A DNA stretch of 64,000 nt from Hymenolepis diminuta (GCA_900708905.1 CAADRB010000002.1:3971632-4035631), one strand, 5' to 3'. Shown: positions 22,049 to 36,600, counted from the first letter of the stretch. A program made the numbers and translations. The notes: generated by a model not told the origin, from the sequence alone.

Positions 22049-25000
22049 ATGCATCCACTTTCCTCCTTTCTCCTCTCATCCATTACCAATTATTTAATAT
22101 ATACGTGGCAAAGCTGTTGTTTCCTGTTCAGGGGATTAATAACTCTACGACGGAATACCCAGCTTAGCCTTGGCCATGACCTTAAAGTACCTTTATTATC
22201 GGAGTTATGCCATCTCTTGAACTACCAAGTGATGAATGCAGATCATAGGTGTTTGACATTAGCGCTTATTATAGGGCTAAAAGTCCATTAATTTCTCAAG
22301 TTAATCCGATTTAAGAGAATGCTCTACTTGATATACAAGCAGATTCGTTCAAGGCAATTAAAGTGTCCAATTTGCAATAAATGAATAGCAAATATTTGCT
22401 TATGATTTCCAAATGTAGAGAAAAATTTTCCATACACCTAAAATATGGTCTATGTGTCTTCAAAGGTTGATTTAATCCTATCTTTCTGAAACGGCCAACT
22501 CACCGTAAGTTATACGCTTATTATTCAAAAGAAAATAAACGGAAAAACCTAGAACTTTATGACAACTTAAGGGACACTTTTAAAATTTCACTGAATAAAG
22601 TTAATTGTTATACCAATACGCCATGTTATCATCAAAGTTACTAAAGACGTATAGAAGCAAATCCATTTTTTAAAAATCTATCCAAGATAAGCAATGGATA
22701 GTTTATCAATTTGTTAAAAATAATAAAAAATTTGATTTATTTTTGTGAATTGAAAGCTGATATGTAAAGTACAAGCTAAACTTAAATTATGCGTGACTGA
22801 AGAAATTCTTCTGTGAATACAGAACATTATTGACATAGGTAAAAAGGTAGGGAAACTCTCAAGAATTATGTACCGAAATCTTCGAGTATCTCATTGCTAC
22901 ACGGAATATTAATTTCCCATCTTCTGTCTCATATGCGGTCATTTAATATTCTGGTTTTTATAATTCTGTCATTTAATGGCTACATACCATTACACTCAAA
23001 TGAAAAACGCGACTTGTATCGGTATCTCCACCGATTTCCAGTGCAATAATTTAAAATAAATTAAAAGTTACCCTGAGAAATCTCAAAAATATGCTGGTAT
23101 GGAGGAAGGAAAACAGTAAAATAATAGTCTATTAGCTCGAAATTAAGTCTGCTAGGTAGAATCTAATTATGTGGAAGCATTAGTCGGAGTTATGTCTGTA
23201 TTCTTGCTGATTACTGCCTACTGTTACAACTCCTGGCATTTAGCTGTTACTAGGCAATAAAAGCTTTCAGCTCCGGACCGAGATATTAAAAGATTTAATG
23301 ATTTACCCCTGAGGATTCGGATGCAAAAATAAAAGAATGCTATAAGAAGGTTATATTTAATAAATGGATTTTTATAATGGGTTGTATTTCGGCAGATGAC
23401 TTAGAAGAGGCAAGATTATAAACATGGATGCTAAGCAATCACCTCAGTGGCAAATCGATGTCTAGATGAATGATAAACAGATTCGAGTCTATTGCATTTA
23501 AGTCGCTATAAATAATCATTTAGCTATTTAATCCCTCAAATCAAATATATTTGACCTATGCCGGCACGTTTTAATTCCTACCCTTGAAAACAAGGAAGAA
23601 ATACGCCCTTATATACCAGAACCCCAAACAATCCCCGTTACTAGGGCTTGTCAGATATTTTCATGCGCAGGCCATCCAAGTGACTAAGTCCTGTGCCAAG
23701 CCCTAAACTTCTACAGCTTTTTTCCCATGAATCATCCTTTGGAGCGAGTAAAACACCCACTTTTTTGGAGTTTACTCACACTCACGTTAATTTAGAAAAA
23801 CAGAGCGACACTTTTCACTCACAAGAGTAAAATAATTAGTTTAGTTTGAAGATGGTTATCAAAACTAAAATTATACTAGAATTTCTTACATAAATAAGGG
23901 TGAGACAGTTCTTATATGTCAGCACCACAAACTTCATTAGCTGTGATTTTTCAATAGTCTTATTTGAAACAGATCATTTGAAAAACCTACCGTAATAAAT
24001 TATATTAACCTTAAAAACTTAATACAATATATCGTTCAATTGTTTGCCAGTCTGAGATGAGGAAATGGGAATGATCTGTAAAATAAGTGGTATTTTTTTA
24101 AAACCGTTGTGATAATGCAATTTTCCCCGTTTTCAAGAGTTTTGTAAACTAGCCATAGAGATTTATGTAATTTGAAATGAACATAAAAATCTATCCATAA
24201 ATATTCAATTTTGAAAGATTATATGGTATTTTTGGAGTCCACATGGAATGAACACTAATGGGCTAAACTATATTTAAACATAGTTTAACCCTTATCTGTT
24301 TAAACATCGAAACAGATGATGAGGTTGACCCCTCATTTCAGTCTAATGACCAAACCATTGTGAATATTACAAAATATAACAATCCGGTGAATCCAGCGTT
24401 CAGGTGAAGAAAGGCTTGCATGCTCATTTTCTACGCGATACCCTCTGCACTCCTACCTGGAACTCTTCTCGGGATTAGGTACTTCCCAAAGATTAAAAGC
24501 TATATTCTTATTTGTTATAGAAATCAATAACTACTGTTATGAAAATTAAATATATTTAAATCGATTATTTCTTCCCACAGTGTAGAAGAATGTTTCGAAA
24601 TCTATAACCTAGCATCAGCGATAGTTTACATTATTTATTAAGCCAAGAATTGAGAAGTCTGAATGTGGCAGAAAAGTTCCACTTTGAATTCCAAAAATAG
24701 AAGAAAATGCGTTTTCTCGAGTTATTGAGTTATTGCTTCTATTTTGCTATGTATTTGAATATAAACCAATGACTTCTTTTTCAAGTTTAGTGGCGAGGGT
24801 GAAAAACTCGCTAATTTTTGAATTCACTATTAATAGCGTTCGCCACAAACTAAGAATTCATCATTTACAAAGTTAGAAAAAAGAGGTATGCGCAGATGAT
24901 TCCTTTGTCTATCCAAGTCCGAGGGTATTAGGAAAAGCATGAATAAATTAAGAAAAAGTATCTTACTTGCAGCCATTTTATTGCGAAACAAATTTTGTGA

Positions 25001-26189
25001 AATTTTCTAGCCCTAAGTATCAGGAAATATCAACAGCTGAAAAGAGAATGATGTAATTTTCTAGAATGTCTTACAGATAGATGAGACTTAATATGATAAT
25101 AAGTGTGGGATATTGATATGATATATATTTGCAACAGTTAATTCGATTTGAATACATTTTATGGCTACAAAACGATATAAGGGGAATAATTAAAGGGGAA
25201 ATATCAAAGTTATTAAAACTGAAAACCAGGAGATTTGAGATGTAGTGTAGAGATTAAATCATTTCATTTCAGAGAAACTTCAACAATCTTTAATAAATTA
25301 ATGCCTAGACTTTTCCATGTGTGAAGGGAATTGTATTCATTTAAGAAACACTATGCAAGTTCTCTAATTTTAAGCAAATATAAATAAATAAATATATAAC
25401 GCGATCGACCGCTACTTAGATGTCTTAGGTTATGCTTATAATTTGTTAACAAAAAAGTATTTTCTTATAATAATAAGAAATATGACGAGGAAGTTTGTTT
25501 CATCGTCGAATTATGGCTGTCTCCTCTTCCTCTAATATAAACAAAACTCAAATCCTAATATCCAACAAGTAGCTTCTTAAGTTCCGATTCTTATTTTTAG
25601 TCCATTTATTATCACAAGCAGACACTGGTCATTACTATCTTCAGCACCATCTGCCGTATTTACATCCATCTCAACAGTTCTCTTTTCCATGACATTTGTT
25701 GAACCAAACATTATTCTGCCGCTCCAAAACGAAGTTGAGTAGTGGTCATAGTGTGAAACTAAATCTGATATTAATTGTTATATATATCACAGAGGCTTCT
25801 TCTAAGATTTAAATGGGGTCTTTTGATTATCTTTCTATTTTCAGACGCTATAACATTTGTACTATATGAATAGAATCAAATCGAAGTAAAATAAAAAAGA
25901 CCCAAAGAACCTTTTATCAGAATATCGGCAAGAACGTGAACCCTTTAAAATGCTAGATATTGGCATAAAAAGGAATACTTTTATGATCACCACTGTTTAC
26001 ATACATAACACGGAGGTTTCACAATGTGAGAAACATATTTCTGGCAGCAATCATACTTTATTACTCTTAAACCAGCCAAGTGAAGAAGACTTGACAACAT
26101 TTTTAATGGATCTCTAAAGAACATCTCTTAATTTTTTAAAATTTCTACAGCAAAAATGGAAGAGAAAGCATTTTAATGTATTAAATTAT

Positions 26190-26640
26190 TATTATGATTG
26201 CCAACAGTAAAACAAAAAATTTGAAAATTTCAATTGTGGGAAGCAACTGACATCGAATAATCGTAGGTCCAATAAATGATAAGGAAGAGGGGATAAAAAA
26301 TATAGAGGGAGCAAAATCAAGGTATCTGAGAGTCTCACTTCATTTGATTTTCGGAATCGAGTTGTACAATATTCACTAAATGGCCAGCTCACGTCCCTAA
26401 ATTGAAATTTCATGATTTATCCCCCGTATTGCAGCAAATTCCTTTCTGTTACGCTCAATACTAATGAACTGGTTTTTTAATCAAGAAGGATTGGTCTTGC
26501 CGCTCCAATTTGTTCCTTCTAATTGTTGAGAAAGTAAATGATCTTCTATGATATCCTGCAATTTACAGCTTCAGCATAGAAAAAAACGAGATAGATAAAA
26601 TTATAATTTAACAGAACTTCATAGACTGTGCTCACTCAAG
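26190..26640 (+). repeat. left arm of a 451-bp inverted repeat
   Basis: The reverse complement of 28830-29280 matches this arm along its whole length without indels. By eye only one substitution was noticed, near the outer end (TTGCCAAC against TTGTCAAC on the same strand). The 73-codon minus-strand ORF in it is mirrored by the ORF in the other arm and is not evidence of a gene. Confidence 0.95.
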
Positions 26641-27034
26641 ACGAAACTTGAGGTGTATTGAATATTCAAGGGCACATTTTATCTTCCCAATGTATGAGTT
26701 TGAGAAACAATGTAAGTATATTTCATAATTAGGATATCGAAATTCCAATACTTTCACAGTTTATCTGAAAGGTATTGCGTCATTAATGTGCTCACCTAAT
26801 TACTTCAAATATGAGATATTATGTTACATATATTTGACCATGAAAACACAAATAAGCAATTGAAATATTCATAATTATCGTATCAAACAGTTTCAATTAT
26901 TCACGGGGTTCATATAGTTACGAGGCAGTATGCAGAGTAATTCAGGAATCTTACCTAATCGCTTATTTTGAGAGGATGATTACTATGTATTTTAGAAGGT
27001 TATCTTGCAGTTAGATAACTGTGTTCCCAAAGCT

Positions 27035-27350
27035 ATTCTGCAGCTTATATCTTCTACCTTCTACTGCAATGGGATGGAAAGAGAAGACAAGGCAATGATG
27101 AGTGGATTTTATTGGGAGAGAACCAGAAACCACGAAAGTGAGATTAAGGGTAACGGATGGGGTGTCTATTAATAAAGAGGACTAGCTGGGGCTGTGCGTT
27201 CTCTACATGTGAGCACGACGAGTATTTCAGCAGGGAGTCCGAGTCTACATATGTCCTAGACAGGTGATCATGGCATGTATGATAGTAGTGGGTGTCCGAC
27301 GTCATGCTTGTAGTCTCGATAGATTATCACAGCAGGCGCGTAGAGACCGA
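27035..27350 (-). mobile_element. LTR-like fragment inside the inverted-repeat loop
   Basis: This matches the reverse complement of 33540-33670: TATATCTTCTACCTTCTAC, then AGAGAAGACAAGG against AGAGAAGATAAGA, a TTTATTG block, and AACCAGAAACCACGAAAG against ATCAGGAACCACGAGAG. On the minus strand it carries AATAAA (27113-27108). It is less AT-rich than its surroundings. Similarity to the 19.5-20.3 kb elements is limited to the general layout. Confidence 0.45.
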
Positions 27351-28829
27351 GACAGCATGAGGAAAAGAGAGCCAAAAGAAAATTTTAATTCAAGAAAAAT
27401 TTCCCACCTTTGGAAAACCACAAGCCTACTAATTTTGGAAATTTAGTAATCATTTGTTGCTAAAAAGTGCGGGATGCAATCCCCTTTAATATCAGCATAC
27501 CGTATTAAATTTTGGCAATTTCAATATTTTATAAGACCAGCCATAATGGACTGTGAAAATGAGTGGGTTCCCTAATAAAGCAATTAGCGTGAGATAATCC
27601 AGCAACATTCTTCAAGGAGACTTATAACATTCTGAAGCATTAGCACATAGGAAAGCATTTGGTTGTATTCTCTTGTATAAAGACGCCCTAGTACCGCTTT
27701 AGCTTTCAAAATTTCAGGAATTCAAATTTCGTGAAATAAAAGTGAAAAGTGAATCAATGCAAATATGACATTCTTCAGCAGAAAATGAAATTTTGGTTGG
27801 AATTAGTATTGGTGGCATATGGAAGTATCCAGATATTCTGTAAGTGCGAATTTATCTAAAACTTTGCGGTTTATATGAATTTACACTGACTGCCCGTTAA
27901 CAGTTTTAATAGTCAGTATTTAATTGATTTTTCAATAGTTCAGCCTTTACAATAATGGTTAATGCTAAGTATTAAATCGAAATTTTATTTTTAGTTTAAT
28001 TTTACCTACTTTTCTAAGAGATATGTAAAGATAAACGTTGTAGCTGTCAACTCTGTAACCGTTTGAAGAACTTAACAGTTTTTTTCTCATAGTATTCCTT
28101 TTGCATATAATGACTTTATACGAACGGTGATATTAATTATTTCATCATTTTTTATATTTTTAAGACACATAAACCATCTCATTTTCATTTTTGAAAATAC
28201 TTATCAAGGATAATTAGTGGGAAAAATAAGAGATAGGCGAATAAGGACAAGATGGAACTGTTACGATTTAGAGCAACTTAAAATCAGCAAAATTCTAAGT
28301 CGATGTCGTTTATAACAACCAATCGCACAAGTTTAAATATACAAATTCTAAGTACCAAAAAAATCGAATATACCCATTTGAGGATGATTCGATACATAGA
28401 CCTTTTGTTGCTGCATGAGGACTCATAGGTCTGGTCAGCTACAACGTGACTTACAACTTTCCTCAGAGAACTATATTTTAGTCTTACAAATTTACACAGT
28501 TTAGATGTGTAACTCGGCACTTCTTTCTGCAGCTCTCTCATTTTCTCTTCTGCAATCTTCCAATACAACACTATTTCATATCAACTCTCGTTCTTCTCAT
28601 TTGGAAAAGGTTATTTCTCGATGTTGGCCTAGCTCGATCAAATTATAAAAGTTGCTTTGGTGGTGACTAATGCTATTTTAGGTCTATGAAATTTAACATT
28701 GTTCTGTTAAAATCAGTTACCCTCTTTATCAATTACTAATATTGAATATAAGAGGAAGATAAAACAAATTTAATCAATGCTAATAAATATTATTAACAAA
28801 AATTTTGTATTTATTAAAGATCGGTCCAC

Positions 28830-29280
28830 CTTGAGTGAGCACAGTCTATGAAGTTCTGTTAAATTATAATTTTATCTATCTCGTTTTTTTCTATGCTGAA
28901 GCTGTAAATTGCAGGATATCATAGAAGATCATTTACTTTCTCAACAATTAGAAGGAACAAATTGGAGCGGCAAGACCAATCCTTCTTGATTAAAAAACCA
29001 GTTCATTAGTATTGAGCGTAACAGAAAGGAATTTGCTGCAATACGGGGGATAAATCATGAAATTTCAATTTAGGGACGTGAGCTGGCCATTTAGTGAATA
29101 TTGTACAACTCGATTCCGAAAATCAAATGAAGTGAGACTCTCAGATACCTTGATTTTGCTCCCTCTATATTTTTTATCCCCTCTTCCTTATCATTTATTG
29201 GACCTACGATTATTCGATGTCAGTTGCTTCCCACAATTGAAATTTTCAAATTTTTTGTTTTACTGTTGACAATCATAATA
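28830..29280 (-). repeat. right arm of a 451-bp inverted repeat
   Basis: This is the mirror image of 26190-26640. Similarity stops sharply at both ends: the inner junction is at CTTGAGTGAGCAC and the outer end is at CAATCATAATA. Just outside it, 29299-29350 contains GGCCAATAAGCACT, which also occurs in reverse complement within the old copy near 63715. Confidence 0.95.
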
Positions 29281-32200
29281 TTAACAGTAAATTAATAAAC
29301 AGGCCAATAAGCACTAGACGTTGCAAATATAAATTCACTCAGTAAGCAGGAGAGAAATTCTAAAATTTAGGCATGAAACAGCGAATTAGGAAGTGGACAA
29401 CCTGTTTCTAAGAATGAACTTCTGTACACCTTTTAAAATTATTCTATAACAGACCTCTCTTCCTTGACCCATATAGAATTGCTTTATTATTCCTTGCGCA
29501 CAGATGCTTTCCCCGATGAAAAGGGTAAGTTAGTTGGTTTTGAATAATAGACAAATAATAACTTCTTCAAACTTCTACTTCCTTAATTTTAAATGATGGG
29601 CGTCACCTATTATAATTCTTGATGGAAGTATTTTCTCAAGAAAACATGGGAATTAAGAGAGCTGGGCTATTTAAAGTTCAACTGATTTCCACTAGCATTT
29701 AAAGTGCACGTATAATTGTCCCGTAAATATGAACATTGAAATAATCATCAAATGTGTAAACTTGAAATTTTTGTGAATTCTTATGTAACTGGTAATTTTA
29801 TCGTAAAGACTAACCCACTTTATTAATGATAGCTTACTTAAATAATTTGCCATAGTTCTTGTATCATGCCTTCATATTCGCATTTAAGTTTATATGTTTG
29901 GTGTGTTTAATAGGGTCGGCACTCTAAAAATGGCCTCTTCGAAACAAGTGCAGTCCATGGATCAGCATAACCGAATCTTCGCTTTAGGCTCCTCCTCCAG
30001 AAATCTTAGAGCTTATTGCGGTTATTATATTTTTGAGTAGATTAATTTACTTACGGTGTGGAGTTCAACTTATCTCTAATGAGCTCTGCCATATTTAATA
30101 TACTAATGACTATGAGAAGATAAAAATGATTCAAAGTAGCAATCAAAACATCATTTGGATATAAATTTATCATGAAATTCACGACTCAAATTATGAGAAA
30201 TATGACTTGAACAATTGCATGGTCCAAATTAGATAGTATCCCTTATGTGTATATGGGTAACTCAATTATTAACATGCTAACTTCGTTATTTGTTCCTATT
30301 AAGTCTCCTTTCATCGCATACTGGACCATTTTGTTATTTCTGTTGTTCAGATGCAATCTCATGATTGTAACTTGTAAAAGTTGTGTGTCTTACTATGGGT
30401 AAAAGCAATAATAGCGGCGTAGTTCATCTCTGAAATTTGATTATTCCCTCGGATATAACATAAAAAATATTTAAAGCGTAAAATAAGATTGCTATATATG
30501 TAAATTTATTTTCTTTTGAGCTGAAAAATGCTCATTTTTCATCATTTTAACAATTATTTTAGTAAGCAAGTAGTATCAATAGCAACTGATTATATCTTTT
30601 CATCTTTGTTCCACGAAATACAGTCTCTAAAGATTTATTATAAACTGGTTAATTTTCACGGTTGCATCCACTTGCTTTGATCAAATTGGGTCTCATTTCC
30701 CAGCTCATGTAGCCGCTAAAATTGGAGTATATTGATATCTTATTTTCCTTCCTACCTTAAATGTAATTACAAACTATTTGACATACCTTTTGGACTGATA
30801 CGCGAACTCAATTGTTGTCTTTGTATGGAAACAGATCTTAATAACTGAATCTCTATATACATGATGAGATTACTAAAACATGTAAATAGTTTTAAGCATG
30901 CATTAGTAAAGTGTGTGCCTTCTACCTTCTTATCAGTAGATCAATCTGGAATCAGTTACATGATTTGATGGCTGCATTAGCCAATTGAAAATGGATAAGT
31001 TATCAATATCAAAGTTAGCTTCCCAATTAGAGTTCACATTTAATCAACCCTAATGAGCTCTGCTATTTACGAAATGCGAGCTTTGATCATCCTGACATAA
31101 TAGTAACTAGAAGGAAAATATAATCATGTGTAATGATCGATTATTCCAGTTAATCAACCGATCAATAAGCACTGAAAATCAGAGACAAAACTCGGGAATC
31201 CAAGGGACAAAAAACGGGCAAGAACCTAAACCAAATCCAAAAAAACAAATGATGAAAGATTCTTTTGTTACCTTGTTACCTCTCCCCTTAAACCCCTTAC
31301 TATTGGCTGAATTCAGTTGTTTTTCTGCGTCACATTATTCCCAGTATTCTTTAAATGATCGTTGGTTATAATGTAATATCATAAATAAACAGGCAATACT
31401 CCATTTTAATTAAAAATCAATGATGTTTTCTTAAAGTTAATTGACGGAACGGATATCTGCCGGATAAGAATGCAATGATCGATTTGACATTGACATATAA
31501 AGATAGTCAATAATTATGAATGACAACTGATAGAATCAAACTCCACTTTGACAAATCGTTGGCGAATCTCTTTATAAAAAATAATAACACTGCTAGTTTC
31601 CTTTTAATGAGAAAGAGGATTGAGTTGATGGTGAGAGCAACAGGGTTATGCTAATCCATGGCTTAAATTTATTTCGAAATGACCATCTTCAGAAAGCCGA
31701 TCCCATTGAACACACCAAACACATAGACTTCAATGTTCATGAATGAGTATCGGTCCCTCAACGAATGACTTGATAGAAATGTATGTTAACTGCTAACTAT
31801 AGACAAACTAAGCAACGCGTTATTTAATCCTTTAAATTACAACATTATCAATTCAAAATATCGATTCTGGCCCTATTTAGATTAAAATTTGAGTAATGAA
31901 TCCTATTTCGTTCTGATGGTTCATTTTGCAATGCTTTGATATATGGCTGTTAATCAGCAAATAACATACCCATCTTTTTGCATCTTCAGTAGAAGCAAAT
32001 AAGTTGACATCAAATGAAAATAACTAAACAGTTACGAGAATATCTCTGCTTTAAAATGTGATTTTGACTTATCCAGACATATTCGCAGCATCTGCCTAGA
32101 CAAAAGACATACATGTTATAAAATTAAGTTAGTGCTCAATTAATAGGCAAGACATTCGTGAGAAAATGAATAATTTATTTCGAAGAAATTCATGGAATCT

Positions 32201-32959
32201 ATGCTTACTCATGGCTCTCCGTTCTAATATGTACGCAATTTTCGCTAGTTCTAAGCCGACCGCGACAAGCTGTAATTTGAAAAAAAACGATAAGAATTAT
32301 GCGAGAACGGTCGCGGCATTAATCGTATAGACAAAATTTGTGCATGCATTTTCTCAGCGTCTAAAAAGGATTTAGCGATATAATATCTGTCAGAATGTTA
32401 ACTAAATTTTATATTATCAATAAGTTTCAAATCAAAATCTGAATGAAACGAATTTGGTACTACTTAAAATTTTTTACCGCTTTAATAGAAAGGAAGTTAA
32501 TCTCCATTCGTAAGTAAATGACACAATGAAAATTTCTTAACCCGATCACTCAGATGCTTTCAAACACAGAAGAAACCTTCTGAAACCTCTGTAATTAGGT
32601 CACTTATAGTCGTTTGATAAATTTTTTGATAAATAGGAGTCAGGTTTTGATATTAATCGCTGAATTTTCGCCATCAGGTAAAGAACACCTGACTTCGAAT
32701 ATATAATTGATTATTGAATCACTGTTTTTCATGGCGATAAGGTATTATTTAGTCTAACTAATTTATAATTCTTCAATGAAAGTTGATAAAGCGGAAAAAA
32801 CGTAGCAAAGCTAATCTGAAGGTAGGCAGCTCTCATAATTTGCAGCCAACATGATAGACGCAGATAGAGGTCCAGTCCTTTACTCAAAACGCTATCATTA
32901 ACAATCACTTAAAAGCTTTTGCGTGCTAAGTGATCTACGGGGTTCCAGTGATTCATTAG

Positions 32960-33012
32960 TATTCATAATATACTAATATAATATTCACAATATACTAATA
33001 ATATATAATATT
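32960..33012. repeat. short AT-rich tandem-like repeat
   Basis: The unit TATACTAATA recurs within imperfect copies built from ATTCATAATA and ATTCACAA, followed by ATATAATATT. It is a local low-complexity stretch. Confidence 0.5.
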
Positions 33013-33474
33013 ACTGTAATTAAGGGGCGAGGGAATCGTATTTATCCCCGAGCGCCTCCATAATGGGTCATCAAGCTCTCTTTCCTTCTAATAACCTCGG
33101 GTCTGAATGGCCGCCTGAATTAAGTCGATCATTGTTGATAACACTTTTGTTGATAAAGAGCAATTATTACAAGACGGTAGAAAAATTTTACCAAGTAAAT
33201 GTCAAATTAGAATTTAAAAAGATAGGGTAAATAATTTGTACATTGCGAGGGAATTAAAGTAATCTGTGGTGCCCAAATTAATACTTTTTCCTAAAAATAT
33301 ACCTTTACTGATCGTTGAGGTGTAAATATCTATGACGACATGACTGGAACCTTCAGTAATTGTCAATGCATATGAGAACCCGATTGCAAGCTCAATAAAC
33401 GGTAAATATCTACGAGTACCCAACTGGAAGAACACAATATTATCGTTTCTTATTACAACCTTTCCTTAAATCCT

Positions 33475-33670
33475 ATTGAACTGTATACATAGTCATTTGT
33501 CCGTTGTCTACTACTCTCACCCCCTGACAAGCATTAATTTCTCTCTCCCTCTCGTGGTTCCTGATCCTGTTCCAATAAACTCTGCTCACCACTGTCTTAT
33601 CTTCTCTCTCAATCCTGCTGCCCCAGTGAAGAATGGTAGAAGGTAGAAGATATAGCCTGAAGAAGAGCTA
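33475..33670 (+). mobile_element. LTR-like fragment with AATAAA
   Basis: This is the reverse-complement partner of 27035-27130. Pyrimidine-rich sequence and CTCGTGGTTCCTGATC lead into TTCCAATAAACTCTG (AATAAA at 33574-33579) and then GTAGAAGGTAGAAGATATA. There is no coding content. The layout resembles the 19505 and 59705 elements (CAATAAA plus a CTC-rich stretch), so all may be members of one TRIM-like superfamily. Confidence 0.45.
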
Positions 33671-36600
33671 GGGGAAGATAAGACGTCTTAGCTGCTACTC
33701 CTACTTGTGAAATTTGCCTTATTTTTAAGGCAACATGAACATTCAATTTTACAGGTGAAATAGATGATAACATTTGGTAGAGCTTTTAATATCAATACAG
33801 CGATAAAGTTAAGAATAACTCTGCTATGCATTCTCAAAATTACTCGTTATTCAAATCCTCTATGAAAATACTTCGATTTTTCGTCCACGAAGCCGCAGTG
33901 ATATCTTTATATCTACATGACCTAAACTCCTATCTAAAGTTTATCTTATCTAAAAAAGTTGACCTATTCTCATTTTTCCTATAACTGTTCCTTTTAATTT
34001 GAAAGCACATCTGCACTCATACCTCAACGCCCTTACCCAAGTGACTGATATAAGCTGCCCTTGTATTTCCACTCATACGCACGTGCAGACACATCCTTAT
34101 CATTCACCGGCTCCTACACTTTCCTCTGTTCTCCTCTCTTCCTCATCTTATCTGCTCGAATTCCCCTCGTGGTTTTTTCAGTACATGACCTAGCAACTCT
34201 TTGCGTTCAACTTTCGAAACTGTTGTTGCTGTAGTTAGCTGTTCCAATAACAGTAGTAGCAACAATACCAATGATTCATGTCTTTAGGAAATCTAAAAAC
34301 AAAAGCAAGTTCGGACATTTTTATGACGTATTCCGACAGCCCTTTAAAATGTTCTTAATTCATCTTTTCCCAAATGATTGTACACTTACGTGCTACAGCT
34401 GTTCAATTGGATGCGCATTTATTCGTGCGAATTTCACTCCTGATGACCAGGTGGGAAGAAAAGGGAGAGAGAAAATGGAATCGGGGGATTTAGATTTCTT
34501 GACAGAGGAAGCTGAATTTGATACATACATACAAGCCCCGCAGCACGAGCATTTCCAATAGACAAAAGCGAAACTTACGTATGTCAGTATTCTTAACTTT
34601 CAATCGACAGATACAGATGAAGGAAACTATCATACTACTCAAAAATACAGCAAGGCAAAAAAATTTTGCATTTTTAAGATTTGAACAGCAAATGAAATCA
34701 TTTAATGGTAAGTCCAATAAATTAAAAAGGGGAGAGGAACGAGAAGAAGATAAAAAGGGTCCTATTTTGTTTAATTTTTGAAGTCAGATTCACTCTCTAG
34801 ATTGAAATTCCATGAATCTTCATTTGGATTAATAAGCAAATTCTTGTCCAAGATATCTGTTACCTGTTCTTTCAATTATTAAATCATGATGAGCTGGCCT
34901 GCCACTTCAATTTTCTTTTTCAAAGTGGAGAAAGTGACGGGTTTTATATAATATCAAGCGGCTCACGTGACCTTGACATAGTATAGCTGAAATAGGTACA
35001 GTGTAATCTAATTAAATCAAATCTCTTGAAATATAATGAGACCCGATTCTCATTAAATAGTACTTAAGTGCGTTCGTGTTCTTACAATATAGACGTTTTC
35101 ACTTTGAATGTATTTCTTCTCGCTTCTGGGACATTTTAAGAATTGTGCCAAAAAGAATTCCATGGGGTAAGATTTAAACCACTCAAATAGTTATTACGCG
35201 CGGAAAGCTTGGTACAGTGCATCAGTTGATTTAATCGTTGTTATTGGGAATCACATTGGTAAAATCCTGGAGAACTGACGGGCAATTTGCCTACTACTAT
35301 CAAAATAATTATGAAATAATTTAAATGTAAGGTAAATGGGATCCTAGGTAATAACATTTGCTGCATATCTATTGCAATTATATTTTGTATTATTTGGGTT
35401 GATAAAATGCTGTGGGTGAAATCCTGTGCACCAACCCCAGCGTTGTTTAAATAATTAAAATTTCCTGCCTCTCCGATTCAGTAAATGCAAGCTCAGATAA
35501 CATATTTGTGCCTACTTGTTTATTTATATGTTGATATACATTTGTTGCAAGCTGTCATTTCAAACAGATTGCTCCATATAACAATCGAAACGAACCTTAT
35601 TTTGTCTTAAAAGAGCAAAGCAACTCGACTAAGCCTACAGCAACACAAATGTTGTAACCAATACATATATTAATTTCCATCAGCACGTACTAATTTTGAA
35701 CTTGTTGATATTTATTTAGGGTAAGAGATGCGTGTTTTGGGGTTTTTTGTCATTGTTATCAAACGAAATTCTTTTCCAACAATTTCAGAGATAAGAATTT
35801 GATAGAGAGATGTGTAGATGTCAATATTACAATTGGTTAAATGACAGACTCATCTTTTTACTCAGCACACCCCTATGTGACTATTTCTGTCAACTCAATT
35901 TTGAATTTACAATAAAACACGATTAAATCTCCGAATCCGCATAGGATATTTCTAGGATGATGAGGGTTTTACAACCATTTTATTGGGATATTATTTCTGT
36001 TTAATTATTCAGGTTATTCAATGCCAACCGTTTACGGAGAATTACTTTTAGGGGAGCATTTGCATTCGTCTCTCAAAATGTGAAAGACGCATTTTAAATG
36101 TTATTTCATCATTAATACAACGATCACTTCAGGCTCTCAATGAAATGATTTTGTCAAATTTCGAATGTCATATAAAAATATAAATCACAATGCTGAAACT
36201 GATCCTGTCGATTAATCTAAATGGTAAAATTCTATAGGTAGGCCGCATTTATAACTGCATGTGAGAAGCAGCAAGTTGGATTGTACTCTATTTTAAGAGT
36301 TTTCTTCTCATTTAATTTGCATTTAGTTTAAATTATCGCTTGCTCTTTAGCACTTCTGTTTTTACCCCATCGATAGGTAGATTAGAGTGAACGAACACAA
36401 AAACAACTGATTTAACTAGAAATTTGAAGGAAAATTCGTAAGAATTTGAACAGATAGTGGAAGATGCGGATTTCGTTGAGCAGTCCCTGCGTTTCTTTCA
36501 CTCAGTGCTAACTGACGGTAAACGATTGGAAAATTCATTTGGAATTCATTAGACCTAGTAGTTGTCAATAAAAAAAGGAGGTTCCGCATGATAAGAAGTC

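Larger units (their letters stand above)
26190..29280. mobile_element. fold-back element or two opposed copies of one repeat
   Basis: Two 451-bp arms enclose a 2189-bp loop (26641-28829). The loop holds no transposase-like ORF; its largest ORF (28284-28571, -) is 95 codons and unrecognised. Inside the loop, 27035-27350 resembles the LTR-like piece at 33475-33670. No clear target-site duplication flanks the arms, although TTAA occurs close to both outer ends. Diverged single arms elsewhere (3411-3560, 63472-63870) show that the arm is itself a dispersed family. The unit could therefore be a non-autonomous DNA transposon with long terminal inverted repeats, or two recent insertions in opposite directions. 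Confidence 0.5.

Noticed and set aside
26192..26413. 73-codon minus-strand ORF repeated at 29057-29269 (+)
   Set aside because: The identity follows from the inverted repeat. The sequence shows no domain, and the diverged copy at 63.5 kb does not preserve the frame.
28284..28571. 95-codon ORF in the inverted-repeat loop as a candidate transposase
   Set aside because: It has no DDE, helix-turn-helix or other transposase signature and is much too short.
34271..34561. 96-codon ORF with an LTCYSCSIGC stretch, reminiscent of a Ly6/CD59-type domain start
   Set aside because: The remaining cysteine pattern of the domain is missing, there is no clear signal peptide directly before it and no splice context, and the rest is low-complexity sequence. 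Chance is more likely.
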